From NCBI RefSeq assembly GCF_024806835.1, contig NZ_JANTYU010000004.1:620001-684000 (forward strand): a stretch of DNA of 64,000 bases, in the 5' to 3' direction. Positions 1 to 8,830 of this stretch are shown here, in pieces; positions within the stretch are counted from its first letter, which is position 1; every line of letters starts with the position of its first letter. The notes under the pieces are model-generated. The model was not told where the DNA came from and searched no databases. It saw nothing but the letters and a program-made list of their open reading frames with translations. A program made the translations under genes and the position numbers. The DNA is from Xanthomonas sp. 3793. GTDB taxonomy: Bacteria > Pseudomonadota > Gammaproteobacteria > Xanthomonadales > Xanthomonadaceae.

Positions 1-647
1 AGTTCAGCCTGCCCAAGCACAACGAAGACCTGGATATGGCGGGCAACATCACCGCCGGCTCCGGCAACATCTGGAAGAACTACATCGCGCCGAGCAAGCG
101 CCGTGAGTTCCTGGGCTACGAGCTGGCGCAGGTCAACGTCGGCACCATCACCCGCAGCGCGGCAGGCGGCAACTCCAAGGCGGCGACCCTGCTGCTGCAG
201 GACAGCGGCCGCGAAGTGCGCGCCGGCGACCGGATCGTGGCCGTGGAAGCGCAGCCGTACGATCTGCAGTTCATCCCGCATCCGCCATCCGAACAGGCGT
301 TGCAGACCGAGCTGCGGGTGCTGGCCATTTCCGACGCCTTCATCGTTGGCGGTACCCGCGACGTGATTGCCATCTCAGGCGGCGCGCGTGAAGGCATCAA
401 CAACGGCACGGTGTTCTCGATCTGGCGCAAGGGCCGCACCGTCAGCGACCGCGTCAAGCATTCGCGCTTCTCGCGCACCGATGACGATTTCAGTGGCCCG
501 TCCGGCTCCACTGTCGGCCTGCCCGACGAATATGCCTCGCATGCGATGGTGTTCCGCACCTTCGACAAGGTCAGCTATGCGCTGGTGATGGAAAGCGTCA
601 AGCCGACCGGCCTGGGCTACTTCGTCAAGCATCCTGACGCGCAGTAA
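1..647 (+). CDS. LysM-type peptidoglycan-binding protein, C-terminal part (5' end outside window)
   Basis: The reading frame is open from position 3 and ends at TAA 645-647; the start codon lies before the window. The visible ~214 residues contain no LysM repeat. They match the C-terminal region I associate with the LysM-domain protein encoded just before dprA in gammaproteobacteria (def/fmt-lysM-dprA order). Features include a stretch on being added to a 'GDRIVAVE' segment (an outlet or SAF-like fold) and a 'VFSIWRKG' strand. If this is right, it is an exported cell-wall-associated protein. The family call rests mainly on neighbourhood, because the diagnostic N-terminal LysM repeat cannot be seen. 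A strong hairpin follows the stop. Confidence 0.65.
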   Translation, partial: FSLPKHNEDLDMAGNITAGSGNIWKNYIAPSKRREFLGYELAQVNVGTITRSAAGGNSKAATLLLQDSGREVRAGDRIVAVEAQPYDLQFIPHPPSEQALQTELRVLAISDAFIVGGTRDVIAISGGAREGINNGTVFSIWRKGRTVSDRVKHSRFSRTDDDFSGPSGSTVGLPDEYASHAMVFRTFDKVSYALVMESVKPTGLGYFVKHPDAQ

Positions 648-670
648 TCGGAAACTCCGATGGTCCAACG

Positions 671-700
671 CGACGGCGCCTGAGGGCGCCGTCGTCGTTT
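671..700 (+). terminator. Rho-independent terminator after the LysM-type gene
   Basis: Perfect 10-bp stem (671-680 with 685-694), TGAG loop, then a short T-containing tail (TCGTTT). It lies 24 bp after the stop codon and just before dprA, so it probably ends the upstream transcript or reduces read-through into dprA. Confidence 0.7.
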
Positions 701-718
701 GCGGCCCAGGCTGTGCGC

Positions 719-1855
719 ATGGCCCCCACTTCTCCCGATCTGCGCGCATTGCTCGTATTGCTGCTGGCGGGCGGCCGCAGTCCGCCGCGTCGCGCACTGA
801 TGAGCGCCTGCGCCACCGCGTCCGACATCCTGACTGCCGGGCCCGGCGCCTGGCGCGCAGCCGGCTGCGACGAGCTGCAATCGGAACGGCTGCAGTCGCC
901 CGACCCGCAAACGCTGGATGCCGCGCTGCGCTGGTGCGAACAGCCCAACCACCATCTGATCGGCTGGCAAGACCCGGACTATCCGGCGCTGCTACGCCAC
1001 ATCGTCAACCCGCCGCTGGCGCTGTTCGTGGACGGCGACCCCAACGCGCTGTGGCATCCCGGCGTGGCGGTGGTCGGCAGCCGCTCCGCCACCGCCGGCG
1101 GACGCGATCACACCCGCGCCTTCGCATCGAGCCTGGCAGCTGCAGGGCTGGGCATCGTCAGCGGCATGGCCGCCGGCGTGGACGCGATCGCGCATGAAGC
1201 CGCACTTGCCCAGCCTGGCGGCATCACGGTGGCGGTGGTGGGCACCGGGGCCGACGTGGCCTACCCCGCGCATCACCGGGCATTACGCGATCGCATCGCC
1301 GCACGCGGCGCGGTAATCAGCGAATATCTGCCCGGCACCGGGCCGGTCGCTGCGCATTTCCCGGCCCGCAACCGGATCATTGCCGGGCTGGCGCTGGGTA
1401 CCCTGGTGGTCGAGGCAGCGATGCGTTCGGGCGCGCTGATCACCGCGCGCCTGGCGGCCGAGGCCGGGCGCGAGGTATTCGCCCTGCCCGGCTCGCTGCA
1501 CAACCCGCTCTCGCGCGGCTGCCACCACCTGATCCGCCAGGGCGCGACGCTGGCGCAGGAGCCGGCCCAGGTCACCGAAGGACTGCAACTGCTGTCGGGC
1601 GAATTGGCCACTGCCTTGCGCGAGCGCCTGGCCGCCCCCACTCAGGTGCCCAGGACGACGCGCACCACCACTTCCACGCGCCCGGACCCCGACTACCAGC
1701 GCTTGTGGCAGGCGCTGGGCCACGACCCAACCCCTATGGATTCCCTGGTCGAACGCACCGGATTGACGGCCGCCGCGCTGTCCTCCATGCTGCTCATCAT
1801 GGAACTGGAGGGAGACGTGGTCACCGAGCACGGTCGCTATACCCGCAATCCCTAG
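719..1855 (+). CDS. dprA: DNA-processing protein DprA (Smf), transformation-associated ssDNA-binding protein
   Basis: 378 residues from ATG 719; an in-frame GTG two codons upstream (713) is an alternative start. DprA binds incoming single-stranded DNA during natural transformation and loads RecA onto it. The Rossmann-like core is clear: '[13 protein letters not shown]' near residue 115, '[19 protein letters not shown]', '[18 protein letters not shown]', and the '[22 protein letters not shown]' block. A C-terminal winged-helix (DML1-like) segment covers the last ~65 residues. It is followed by smg in the usual smf-smg-topA-yrdC arrangement. The length and motifs are normal, so the protein should be functional. 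Confidence 0.95.
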   Translation: MAPTSPDLRALLVLLLAGGRSPPRRALMSACATASDILTAGPGAWRAAGCDELQSERLQSPDPQTLDAALRWCEQPNHHLIGWQDPDYPALLRHIVNPPLALFVDGDPNALWHPGVAVVGSRSATAGGRDHTRAFASSLAAAGLGIVSGMAAGVDAIAHEAALAQPGGITVAVVGTGADVAYPAHHRALRDRIAARGAVISEYLPGTGPVAAHFPARNRIIAGLALGTLVVEAAMRSGALITARLAAEAGREVFALPGSLHNPLSRGCHHLIRQGATLAQEPAQVTEGLQLLSGELATALRERLAAPTQVPRTTRTTTSTRPDPDYQRLWQALGHDPTPMDSLVERTGLTAAALSSMLLIMELEGDVVTEHGRYTRNP

Positions 1856-1898
1856 TTTCTTCACCTCCACAGCGTCGCGCGACGCAGGCCGAGGGGCA

Positions 1899-2372
1899 AT
1901 GAAAGAGAGCATTCTCGATGTACTGCTGTACCTGTTTGAACATTATTTCAGCGAAGACGCGGACCTGGTCCGTGACCGTGACTCGCTTCAGAATGGCCTG
2001 ATCCAGGCCGGCTTCAGTCCCGCAGAAATCAGCAAGGCGTTCGACTGGCTGGATGCGCTCTCCGAGCAGCGTCCCAGTGTCGCGCGCCCGCATGTCGATG
2101 GCCCCGTGCGCATCTATCATGGCCCGGAGCTGGACAAGCTCGATGTCGATTGCCGTGGATTTCTGCTGTTCCTCGAGCAACACCGCATTCTCGATGCCGA
2201 CCAGCGCGAGTTGGTACTGGACCGCGCCATGGCGTTGGACCAGGACGAACTGGATCTGGACGACCTCAAATGGGTGGTGCTGATGGTGTTGTTCAACCAG
2301 CCGGGCGCAGAAGCGGCCTATGCCTGGATGGAAACCCAGATGTTCCTGGACGAGCCTGAACCCGTACACTGA
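1899..2372 (+). CDS. smg: Smg family protein (DUF494)
   Basis: 157 residues from ATG 1899, 43 bp after dprA. Smg proteins are small, acidic, cytoplasmic and of unknown biochemical function; they are nearly always linked to dprA/smf and topA, as here. The sequence starts '[17 protein letters not shown]', which is typical of the family, and is rich in Asp, Glu and Leu throughout. The length matches E. coli Smg (157 aa). No catalytic motif is visible. Confidence 0.93.
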   Translation: MKESILDVLLYLFEHYFSEDADLVRDRDSLQNGLIQAGFSPAEISKAFDWLDALSEQRPSVARPHVDGPVRIYHGPELDKLDVDCRGFLLFLEQHRILDADQRELVLDRAMALDQDELDLDDLKWVVLMVLFNQPGAEAAYAWMETQMFLDEPEPVH

Positions 2373-2412
2373 GGGCTGAAGCCGCCACGGACGTGCGTGC
2401 GAGGGGACGGGG

Positions 2413-3132
2413 ATGAGCAGTTGGTATTACGCCGAGGGCAACCGCCAGCGGCGTGGCCCGGTGACCGATGCGGTCCTGCTGGGCCTGTATCGCGATCGGC
2501 AGATCGCCCTGGACACGCTGGTCTGGCGCGAAGGCCTGGACCAGTGGCTGCCGTTGTCGGCCTGCGCCGACACGCTGGGCCCGCCAATTTCCACCGATCT
2601 GCACGCGGTGGCGGCCCCGCCGCCATTGCCGGTGGCAGCAGGGACCCCACTCGCCACACCACCTGCATCGCACCTGTACCAGCCGGCCAAGGGGCCGGCG
2701 TGGCCGCTGCTGTTGGTGCTGGGCGCGGTGGCCGGCCTGTTCGTCGTCGTAGCGATGATCGGCATCCTCGCGGCGATCGCACTACCGGCCTACAAGGATT
2801 ATCAGAACCGCGCCAAGGTGGCCGAGGCGGTTGCCGCATTGGCGCCGCTGAAGCCGCAGATCGCCGAGTTTCTCGCGAGCGAAGGCCGCTGCCCGGAGAA
2901 CGGCGATACCGGCTTCCAGACACCTGAGCACTACGCAACCGGCATCCTGGCCAGCGTGCAGATCGGTCGTTTCGATACAAGCGCCTGTGGCATCGAGGCG
3001 CTGCTGCATGCGCCGGGCTCGCCCAGGATCGATGGCAAGGCACTGTGGCTGGATCTGGATGCGGATGCCGGCACATGGCAGTGCAGTTCCGAGATCGACG
3101 ACAACCAACTTCCGCAAAATTGCCGCGGCTGA
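2413..3132 (+). CDS. GYF_2 (DUF4339) domain protein fused to a pilin-like helix and globular tail
   Basis: 239 residues. Residues 1-50 form a GYF_2/DUF4339 domain (start 'MSSWYYAEGNRQRRGPVTD', later 'LVWREGLDQWLPLS'). A Pro/Ala linker leads to one hydrophobic segment near 95-125. Its end, 'GILAAIALPAYKDYQNRAKV', closely resembles the N-terminal helix of type IV pilins. The tail of ~100 residues holds three Cys that could form a pilin-like disulfide loop. The prepilin peptidase site (G followed by FTLIE) is missing, so it is probably not processed into a pilus. The next gene carries a paralogous N-terminal domain. Function unknown. Confidence 0.8.
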   Translation: MSSWYYAEGNRQRRGPVTDAVLLGLYRDRQIALDTLVWREGLDQWLPLSACADTLGPPISTDLHAVAAPPPLPVAAGTPLATPPASHLYQPAKGPAWPLLLVLGAVAGLFVVVAMIGILAAIALPAYKDYQNRAKVAEAVAALAPLKPQIAEFLASEGRCPENGDTGFQTPEHYATGILASVQIGRFDTSACGIEALLHAPGSPRIDGKALWLDLDADAGTWQCSSEIDDNQLPQNCRG

Positions 3133-3172
3133 CCGGTCGCCGCACGCACAACGCATCACCCAAGGGGACATC

Positions 3173-4393
3173 ATGACGCAGTGGTATTACGCCGACGCAC
3201 AGCGGCAACGCCAGGGCCCGGTCGACACGGAAACCCTGGCCGCACGCCTGTCGCAGGGCATCATCGACCGCACCAGCCTGGTCTGGCGCGAAGGCCTGCC
3301 GCAGTGGGTCACCCTGAGCGAGGTCGCGTCCGAACTGGGTGCCGACGCGACAGGCCCTGCCACCACGGAGCCGCCCGTGTATTCGCCGGTGGCCGCACCC
3401 GCCGACTCTGCGCAATGGGCCGCTGCTGCTGCCGACCCGTCGCCCCAGGCAGCGACGCCGGCAACCGACACGCCGTTTGGGACAACCGTGACGCCGGCCT
3501 CAGCTGAACCGGCCGACCCCGCGCTACGGGACCACCACACAACGGTCGACTATGACCCGGATTCCTCCGGCGCGCCGGCTGCACCCACGGAAACCACGTC
3601 CTGGTCCGGTTCGCCAGCCGACGCCGCGGACGTTTCCGCGCAGCCCGCCCCGACAACGCCGGCTCCAGCGCCGACCGAGACGGTGCCGCCAGCTGCTGCA
3701 GCGCCGTTGCCGAGCGCCTGGGAGACCCCGGTAGCCGCATCGCCGGCTGCTGCTGCCATCGCCCATGACGCGCCGGTGGTGTACGCAGGGCTATGGAGGC
3801 GTGTGGCGGCCAGCATCCTGGACAGCCTGGTGACCACCTTCGCGGTCTACCTGATCGTCATCCCGCTGGTGTTCGTGGTGGCGTTCGGCAGCAGCCTCGG
3901 CGATTCGGCCTCGACGCTGGACGACGGCAGCGCGCTGGGCATCGCCATCGTGGTGATGTCCTACGGCATCGGTCTGGCCATCCCCACGCTGTATTTCGCC
4001 TGGATGCAGTCCAGCCGGCTTCAGGCCAGCCTGGGCAAGCTCGCCTGCGGCATCAAGGTGGTGCGAGCGGACAGCAACGGGGCGCGGGTCGGGTTCTGGC
4101 GCAATGTGCTGCGCTATCTGGCCTATATGCTGATCAGCGTACTCACGCTGGGCATCGGCGCAGTGGTGGCGGCGTTCATGGCCGGCATGTCGCAACGCAA
4201 GCAGACGCCGCACGACAAGATCTGCGACACCCTGGTCGTGGACCGCTGGGCCTTCACCGACCGTCCGGAGCTGCAGTCGCGCGGCCTGGACACGGTGTCG
4301 ATCGTGGTGCTGGCCATCTACGGGTTGATGCTGGTGCTGTCGATCGTGGTCGTGGTGATCATGCTGGCGACGATCGGAATGAGCCAGAGCTAG
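3173..4393 (+). CDS. GYF_2 (DUF4339) domain plus RDD-family membrane protein
   Basis: 406 residues from ATG 3173, which has an AAGGGGACATC ribosome-binding region; a longer in-frame ORF starting at 2987 overlaps the previous gene and is not favoured. Residues 1-50 are a GYF_2 domain almost identical in pattern to the previous protein ('QWYYADAQRQRQGPVDTETL'). A ~150-residue Pro/Ala/Thr linker follows, then an RDD domain with about four hydrophobic segments ('AGLWRRVAASILDSLVTTF', 'GKLACGIKVVRADSNGARVG'). RDD proteins are inner-membrane proteins, some linked to ion transport; GYF domains bind proline-rich peptides. It probably acts with its neighbour, but its job is unknown. Confidence 0.85.
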   Translation: MTQWYYADAQRQRQGPVDTETLAARLSQGIIDRTSLVWREGLPQWVTLSEVASELGADATGPATTEPPVYSPVAAPADSAQWAAAAADPSPQAATPATDTPFGTTVTPASAEPADPALRDHHTTVDYDPDSSGAPAAPTETTSWSGSPADAADVSAQPAPTTPAPAPTETVPPAAAAPLPSAWETPVAASPAAAAIAHDAPVVYAGLWRRVAASILDSLVTTFAVYLIVIPLVFVVAFGSSLGDSASTLDDGSALGIAIVVMSYGIGLAIPTLYFAWMQSSRLQASLGKLACGIKVVRADSNGARVGFWRNVLRYLAYMLISVLTLGIGAVVAAFMAGMSQRKQTPHDKICDTLVVDRWAFTDRPELQSRGLDTVSIVVLAIYGLMLVLSIVVVVIMLATIGMSQS

Positions 4394-4457
4394 CAGTTCG
4401 CGGCGCCGGCCGCTTGACACGGCGGCGTCCGCCGTGATCTTTCTAATAATACAACTG

Positions 4458-4483
4458 AACGCCCGGGAGCATTCCCGGGCGTT
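4458..4483. terminator. Terminator hairpin between the RDD gene and topA
   Basis: Perfect 11-bp stem (4458-4468 with 4473-4483) around a GCAT loop, GC-rich core with AA/TT ends. It lies 65 bp after the RDD stop codon and about 90 bp before topA, so it separates the two transcription units. There is no long U tract. Confidence 0.7.
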
Positions 4484-4574
4484 AACGTGTGGGAAACGGC
4501 CGATCTGCTTCCCTCGACCGGCCAATTAGGCCACGCTACCCGCCCCCCGGGCTCTGCCCCAAGAATTTGCCACC

Positions 4575-7088
4575 ATGCCCAAGCACCTGCTCATCGTCGA
4601 ATCGCCCGCCAAGGCCAAGACGATCAATAAATACCTCGGCAAGGACTTCACCGTCCTGGCCTCGTATGGGCACGTGCGCGATCTCGTCCCCAAGGAGGGC
4701 GCGGTCGACCCGGACAACGGCTTTGCGATGCGCTACGACCTGATCGAGAAAAACGAGAAGCATGTCGAAGCCATCGCGCGCGCGGCCAAGAGCGCTGACG
4801 ACATCTATCTGGCGACCGACCCGGACCGCGAGGGGGAAGCGATCAGCTGGCACATCGCCGAGATCCTGAAAGAGCGCGGCTTGTTGAAGGACAAGACCAT
4901 GCAGCGCGTGGTGTTCACCGAGATCACGCCGCGTGCGATCAAGGAAGCCATGCTCAAGCCGCGCGCGATTGCCGCCGACCTGGTGGATGCGCAGCAGGCC
5001 CGTCGCGCACTGGACTACCTGGTGGGCTTCAACCTGTCGCCGGTGCTGTGGCGCAAGGTGCAGCGCGGCCTGTCGGCCGGACGCGTGCAGTCGCCGGCGC
5101 TGCGCATGATCGTCGAGCGCGAAGAAGAGATCGAAGCCTTCATCGCGCGCGAGTACTGGTCCATCGATGCGCATTGCCGGCATCCGTCGCAGCCGTTCAA
5201 TGCGCGCCTGATCAAGCTGGACGGGCAGAAGTTCGAGCAGTTCACCGTGACCGATGGCGACACCGCCGAAGCGGCGCGGCTGCGCATCCAGCAGGCCGCG
5301 CAAGGCGTGCTGCACGTTACCGACGTGGCCAGCAAGGAGCGCAAGCGCCGCCCTGCCCCGCCGTTCACCACCTCCACGCTGCAGCAGGAAGCCTCGCGCA
5401 AGCTTGGCTTCACCACCCGCAAGACCATGCAGGTGGCACAGAAGTTGTACGAAGGCGTGGCACTCGGCGACGAAGGCTCGGTCGGTCTGATCAGCTATAT
5501 GCGTACCGACTCGGTGAACCTGTCGCAGGATGCGCTGTCGGAAATCCGCGATGTGATCGCGCGCGATTTCGGCACCGCCTCGTTGCCGGACCAGCCCAAC
5601 GCCTACACCACCAAATCCAAGAACGCGCAGGAAGCGCATGAAGCGGTGCGCCCGACCTCCGCGTTGCGCACGCCTGCGCAGGTGGCGCGCTTTTTGTCCG
5701 ACGACGAGCGCCGCCTGTACGAATTGATCTGGCGCCGCGCCGTGGCCTGCCAGATGATTCCGGCCACGCTCAACACCGTCAGCGTCGATCTGTCGGCCGG
5801 CAGCGAGCACGTGTTCCGCGCCAGCGGCACCACCGTGGTGGTGCCGGGCTTCCTGGCGGTCTACGAAGAAGGCAAGGACACCAAGAGCAGCGAGGACGAG
5901 GACGAAGGCCGCAAGCTGCCGCTGATGAAGGCCGGCGACAACATCCCGCTGGACCGCATCGTCACCGACCAGCATTTCACCCAGCCACCGCCGCGCTTCA
6001 CCGAAGCGGCGCTGGTCAAAGCGCTGGAGGAATACGGCATCGGGCGTCCGTCCACCTATGCCTCGATCATCCAGACCCTGCAGTTCCGCAAGTACGTGGA
6101 AATGGAAGGCCGCAGCTTCCGCCCCACCGACGTGGGCCGTGCGGTGTCCAAGTTCCTGTCCGGGCATTTCACCCGTTACGTGGATTACGACTTCACCGCC
6201 AATCTTGAAGACGATCTGGATGCGGTCTCGCGCGGCGAAGCCGAGTGGATTCCGTTGATGGAGAAGTTCTGGGGCCCGTTCAAGGAATTGGTCGAGGACA
6301 AGAAGGATTCGCTGGACAAGACCGACGCCGGTAGCGTGCGCGTGCTCGGCGCCGACCCGGTCAGCGGCAAGGAAGTCAGCGCGCGCATCGGCCGTTTCGG
6401 CCCGATGGTGCAGATCGGCACCGTGGAAGACGAAGAAAAGCCCACCTTCGCCTCGCTGCGTCCGGGCCAGAGCATCTATTCGATCTCGATCGAGGATGCA
6501 CTGGAACTGTTCAAGATGCCGCGCGCGCTGGGCCAGGACAAGGAGCAGGACGTCAGCGTCGGCATCGGCCGCTTCGGGCCGTTTGCACGCCGTGGCAGCG
6601 TGTATGCGTCGCTGAAGAAGGAAGACGACCCGTACACCATCGACCTGGCACGCGCGGTGTTCCTGATCGAAGAGAAGGAAGAGATCGCGCGCAACCGGGT
6701 GATCAAGGAATTCGACGGCAGCGACATCCAGGTACTCAACGGCCGCTTTGGTCCGTACATCAGCGACGGCAAACTCAACGGCAAGATCCCCAAGGATCGC
6801 GAGCCGGCGTCGTTGACCTTCGAAGAAGTGCAGCAGCTGCTGGCCGACACCGGCAAGCCGGTGCGCAAGGGCTTCGGCGCCAAAAAGGCCACGCTCAAGA
6901 AGAATGCGGTGAAGGATTCGGCCAAGGAGGCCAAGGACGCCGCGGCGAAGGATGCGGCAGCCAAGAAGACCGCGGTGAAGAAAGCGGCAACCAAGACCGC
7001 CGCGAAGAAGGCGCCGGCCAAGAAGACTGCCGCCAAGAAGGCCGCCAAGCGCGTGGTCAAGAAAACCGTGAGCAAGGCGGCAGGCTGA
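4575..7088 (+). CDS. topA: DNA topoisomerase I
   Basis: 837 residues. Type IA topoisomerase that relaxes negative supercoils. The TOPRIM domain covers residues ~3-115 ('HLLIVESPAKAKTINKYLG', 'ATDPDREGEAISWHI'). The catalytic tyrosine is Tyr308 in 'LISYMRTDSVNLS'. The C-terminal third has three topoisomerase C-terminal repeats with the 'GRFGP' signature (near residues 610, 660 and 723) in place of the three C4 zinc fingers of E. coli TopA; no Cys pairs are present there. The last ~65 residues are a Lys/Ala-rich, histone-H1-like tail. tsaC starts 8 bp after the stop, so the two are likely co-transcribed. Confidence 0.97.
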   Translation: MPKHLLIVESPAKAKTINKYLGKDFTVLASYGHVRDLVPKEGAVDPDNGFAMRYDLIEKNEKHVEAIARAAKSADDIYLATDPDREGEAISWHIAEILKERGLLKDKTMQRVVFTEITPRAIKEAMLKPRAIAADLVDAQQARRALDYLVGFNLSPVLWRKVQRGLSAGRVQSPALRMIVEREEEIEAFIAREYWSIDAHCRHPSQPFNARLIKLDGQKFEQFTVTDGDTAEAARLRIQQAAQGVLHVTDVASKERKRRPAPPFTTSTLQQEASRKLGFTTRKTMQVAQKLYEGVALGDEGSVGLISYMRTDSVNLSQDALSEIRDVIARDFGTASLPDQPNAYTTKSKNAQEAHEAVRPTSALRTPAQVARFLSDDERRLYELIWRRAVACQMIPATLNTVSVDLSAGSEHVFRASGTTVVVPGFLAVYEEGKDTKSSEDEDEGRKLPLMKAGDNIPLDRIVTDQHFTQPPPRFTEAALVKALEEYGIGRPSTYASIIQTLQFRKYVEMEGRSFRPTDVGRAVSKFLSGHFTRYVDYDFTANLEDDLDAVSRGEAEWIPLMEKFWGPFKELVEDKKDSLDKTDAGSVRVLGADPVSGKEVSARIGRFGPMVQIGTVEDEEKPTFASLRPGQSIYSISIEDALELFKMPRALGQDKEQDVSVGIGRFGPFARRGSVYASLKKEDDPYTIDLARAVFLIEEKEEIARNRVIKEFDGSDIQVLNGRFGPYISDGKLNGKIPKDREPASLTFEEVQQLLADTGKPVRKGFGAKKATLKKNAVKDSAKEAKDAAAKDAAAKKTAVKKAATKTAAKKAPAKKTAAKKAAKRVVKKTVSKAAG

Positions 7089-7096
7089 GGCAGCGC

Positions 7097-7660
7097 ATGG
7101 ACCACCCGCTGAGCCTGGACAGCGCCATCGCCACCCTGCAAACGGGCGGCGTGATCGCTTACCCGACCGAAGCGGTCTGGGGACTGGGCTGCGACCCGGC
7201 GCAGCAGGCAGCCGTGCTGCGCCTGCTGCAGATCAAGCGGCGCCCTGTCGACAAGGGAGTGATCGTGGTGGCGTCCGGCATCGAGGTGCTGTGCGACTGG
7301 GTCGACATCGACGCGCTGGAACCGGCACGCCGGGATGAGGTACTGGCCAGCTGGCCCGGCCCGCATACCTGGATCCTGCCGGTCACCTCCCGCGCGCCGC
7401 GCTGGGTCACCGGCACGCACGATGGGCTGGCCGTGCGCATCAGCGCGCACCCGGTCGTGGTAGCGCTGTGCGCGGCCTGGGGGGCGCCGCTGGTATCCAC
7501 CAGCGCCAACCTAGCCGGCGAGCCACCGGCGCGCAGCCGCGAGGCCCTGGACCCGGCACTGCTGGCGACCATCGACGGCGTGGTGGCGGGCGATGTCGGT
7601 GGGCTGGCGCAGCCCACCCCGATCCGCGACGCGCGCACCGGCCAGGTCCTGCGCGACTGA
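7097..7660 (+). CDS. tsaC: Threonylcarbamoyl-AMP synthase (YrdC/Sua5 family)
   Basis: 187 residues. It makes threonylcarbamoyl-AMP from threonine, bicarbonate and ATP, the first step of t6A modification at position 37 of tRNAs reading ANN codons. The YrdC fold spans the protein: 'GGVIAYPTEAVWGLGCDP' near residue 18, 'LLQIKRRPVDKGVIVVAS' with the KR motif, and 'PLVSTSANLAGEPPA' near 135. The length fits the short TsaC form, without the C-terminal Sua5 domain. It starts 8 bp after topA, in the conserved topA-yrdC order. Confidence 0.95.
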   Translation: MDHPLSLDSAIATLQTGGVIAYPTEAVWGLGCDPAQQAAVLRLLQIKRRPVDKGVIVVASGIEVLCDWVDIDALEPARRDEVLASWPGPHTWILPVTSRAPRWVTGTHDGLAVRISAHPVVVALCAAWGAPLVSTSANLAGEPPARSREALDPALLATIDGVVAGDVGGLAQPTPIRDARTGQVLRD

Positions 7661-8071
7661 CGCCGAGCTGGATCCAGCCAGCGCCACAGACAAGGCGCGG
7701 CGTCCGCAAGACGATCAACCGCTAGCCCCGCGGCCCGCCTATCCAGAGCGGCCTGGCGCATCGGCGCGACACACGACCTCGACCCGCCGGCATCCTCCGC
7801 TCCAGCCACGGCCACGGCGCCACGGCTGGCGGCCCAGGCAGCCGACAGCGGCCGCGAGCGGGGACTGCGCGTCATGCGTCGCGGCGGCTTGGCAGCGTCA
7901 AGCTGCGCGGTGGCCAGCCCTAAAGCGGCCTGACCACGCCCCATCCCCCACCAGCGTCGTTCGGCGCAGGCCGGCGCTCCCGGCCGATCCGGCCATGCCG
8001 CTGCCACCGCGTCTGCGCGCGCAGCGACCATCCCCTTGGCGGCGCGGCCGCCAAACGCGCACACTCGCCAC
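7661..8071. other. 411-bp GC-rich gap without a supportable gene
   Basis: Between tsaC and the first DUF4124 gene. Reading frames crossing it are high-GC shadows with no start, ribosome-binding site or family resemblance. The only clear structure is a stem-loop close to the downstream start codon, listed separately. It presumably holds the promoter for the DUF4124 pair; no convincing -35/-10 pair was seen. Confidence 0.6.
8036..8054. promoter_or_regulatory. Stem-loop just upstream of the DUF4124 gene pair
   Basis: Perfect 8-bp inverted repeat TTGGCGGC/GCCGCCAA around a GCG loop, ending 17 bp before the ATG at 8072. It sits where an operator or a 5'-UTR hairpin would be. No function is known. 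Confidence 0.35.
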
Positions 8072-8830
8072 ATGCGCACTCTTCCAACCTTGTTGTTGCT
8101 GGCCTGCGCGCTGCCCGCCCTGGCGGCAAGCACCGCCGCCAAACCGGACCCGAACGTGCGGGTCTACCGCTGCGTCAGCAGCACCGGGACCGTGGCCCTG
8201 CAGGATGCGCCATGCAGCAGCGGCCGCCAGCAGGTGCTGGACATGCAGCGCCCGCAGGACCCGCCGCCGCGACCGCAACGTCTGCAGGCACCCGCCCCGC
8301 CCCCGGCCGCACCATCGCGCGAGGTTCGCATCGTCACCGTGCAACCGCCGCAGCCGATGTACGAGTGCACCACCGAGGACGGCGAGCGCTATACCAGCGA
8401 CAGCCCGGAAGGCAATCCGCGCTGGGTGCCGACCTGGGGGCCGGCCTATGTGGGCAATGCGGTTGGCCCGCCGATCAGCGGCGGCGGCATCCAGCGTCCG
8501 CCGATCTCGGTCAGCCCGCGTCCGGCGATTGCCGTGCAGGGTGGCGCCGGGCGGGGCAGCATCCGCGGCAGTGCCAGCTTCGGCGCAGGCGGCTATCAGG
8601 ACGGTTACCACGGCGGCTACGGCGGCACGGTGATCGTGCCCTACGGCAACGTGCAGATCCGCGACCAATGCCATGCCCTGCCCGAGCAGGAAGTCTGCGC
8701 GCGGCTGGCAGACCGCCGCTGGGAGCTGATCCGCCGCTACAACAGCGCGCTGCAGAGCGAACGCCAGGAGCTCAGCCGCGAACAACGCGGCATCGAAGCG
8801 CGCCAGCAACGCGACTGCGGCGGCGCATGA
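8072..8830 (+). CDS. DUF4124 domain-containing exported protein (first of pair)
   Basis: 252 residues from ATG 8072; the longer ORF from 8036 would place 12 extra residues before a clean signal peptide. Residues 1-19 are a Sec signal ('MRTLPTLLLLACALPALAAS'). A DUF4124 segment follows ('RVYRCVSSTGTVALQDAPC'), the short domain found in many xanthomonad envelope proteins, then a Pro-rich linker, a second short repeat ('PMYECTTEDGERYTSDSPEG'), a Gly/Tyr-rich stretch ('GGYQDGYHGGYGG') and a Cys-containing charged helix at the end. Probably periplasmic; function unknown. Its stop overlaps the next start (ATGA). Confidence 0.85.
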   Translation: MRTLPTLLLLACALPALAASTAAKPDPNVRVYRCVSSTGTVALQDAPCSSGRQQVLDMQRPQDPPPRPQRLQAPAPPPAAPSREVRIVTVQPPQPMYECTTEDGERYTSDSPEGNPRWVPTWGPAYVGNAVGPPISGGGIQRPPISVSPRPAIAVQGGAGRGSIRGSASFGAGGYQDGYHGGYGGTVIVPYGNVQIRDQCHALPEQEVCARLADRRWELIRRYNSALQSERQELSREQRGIEARQQRDCGGA

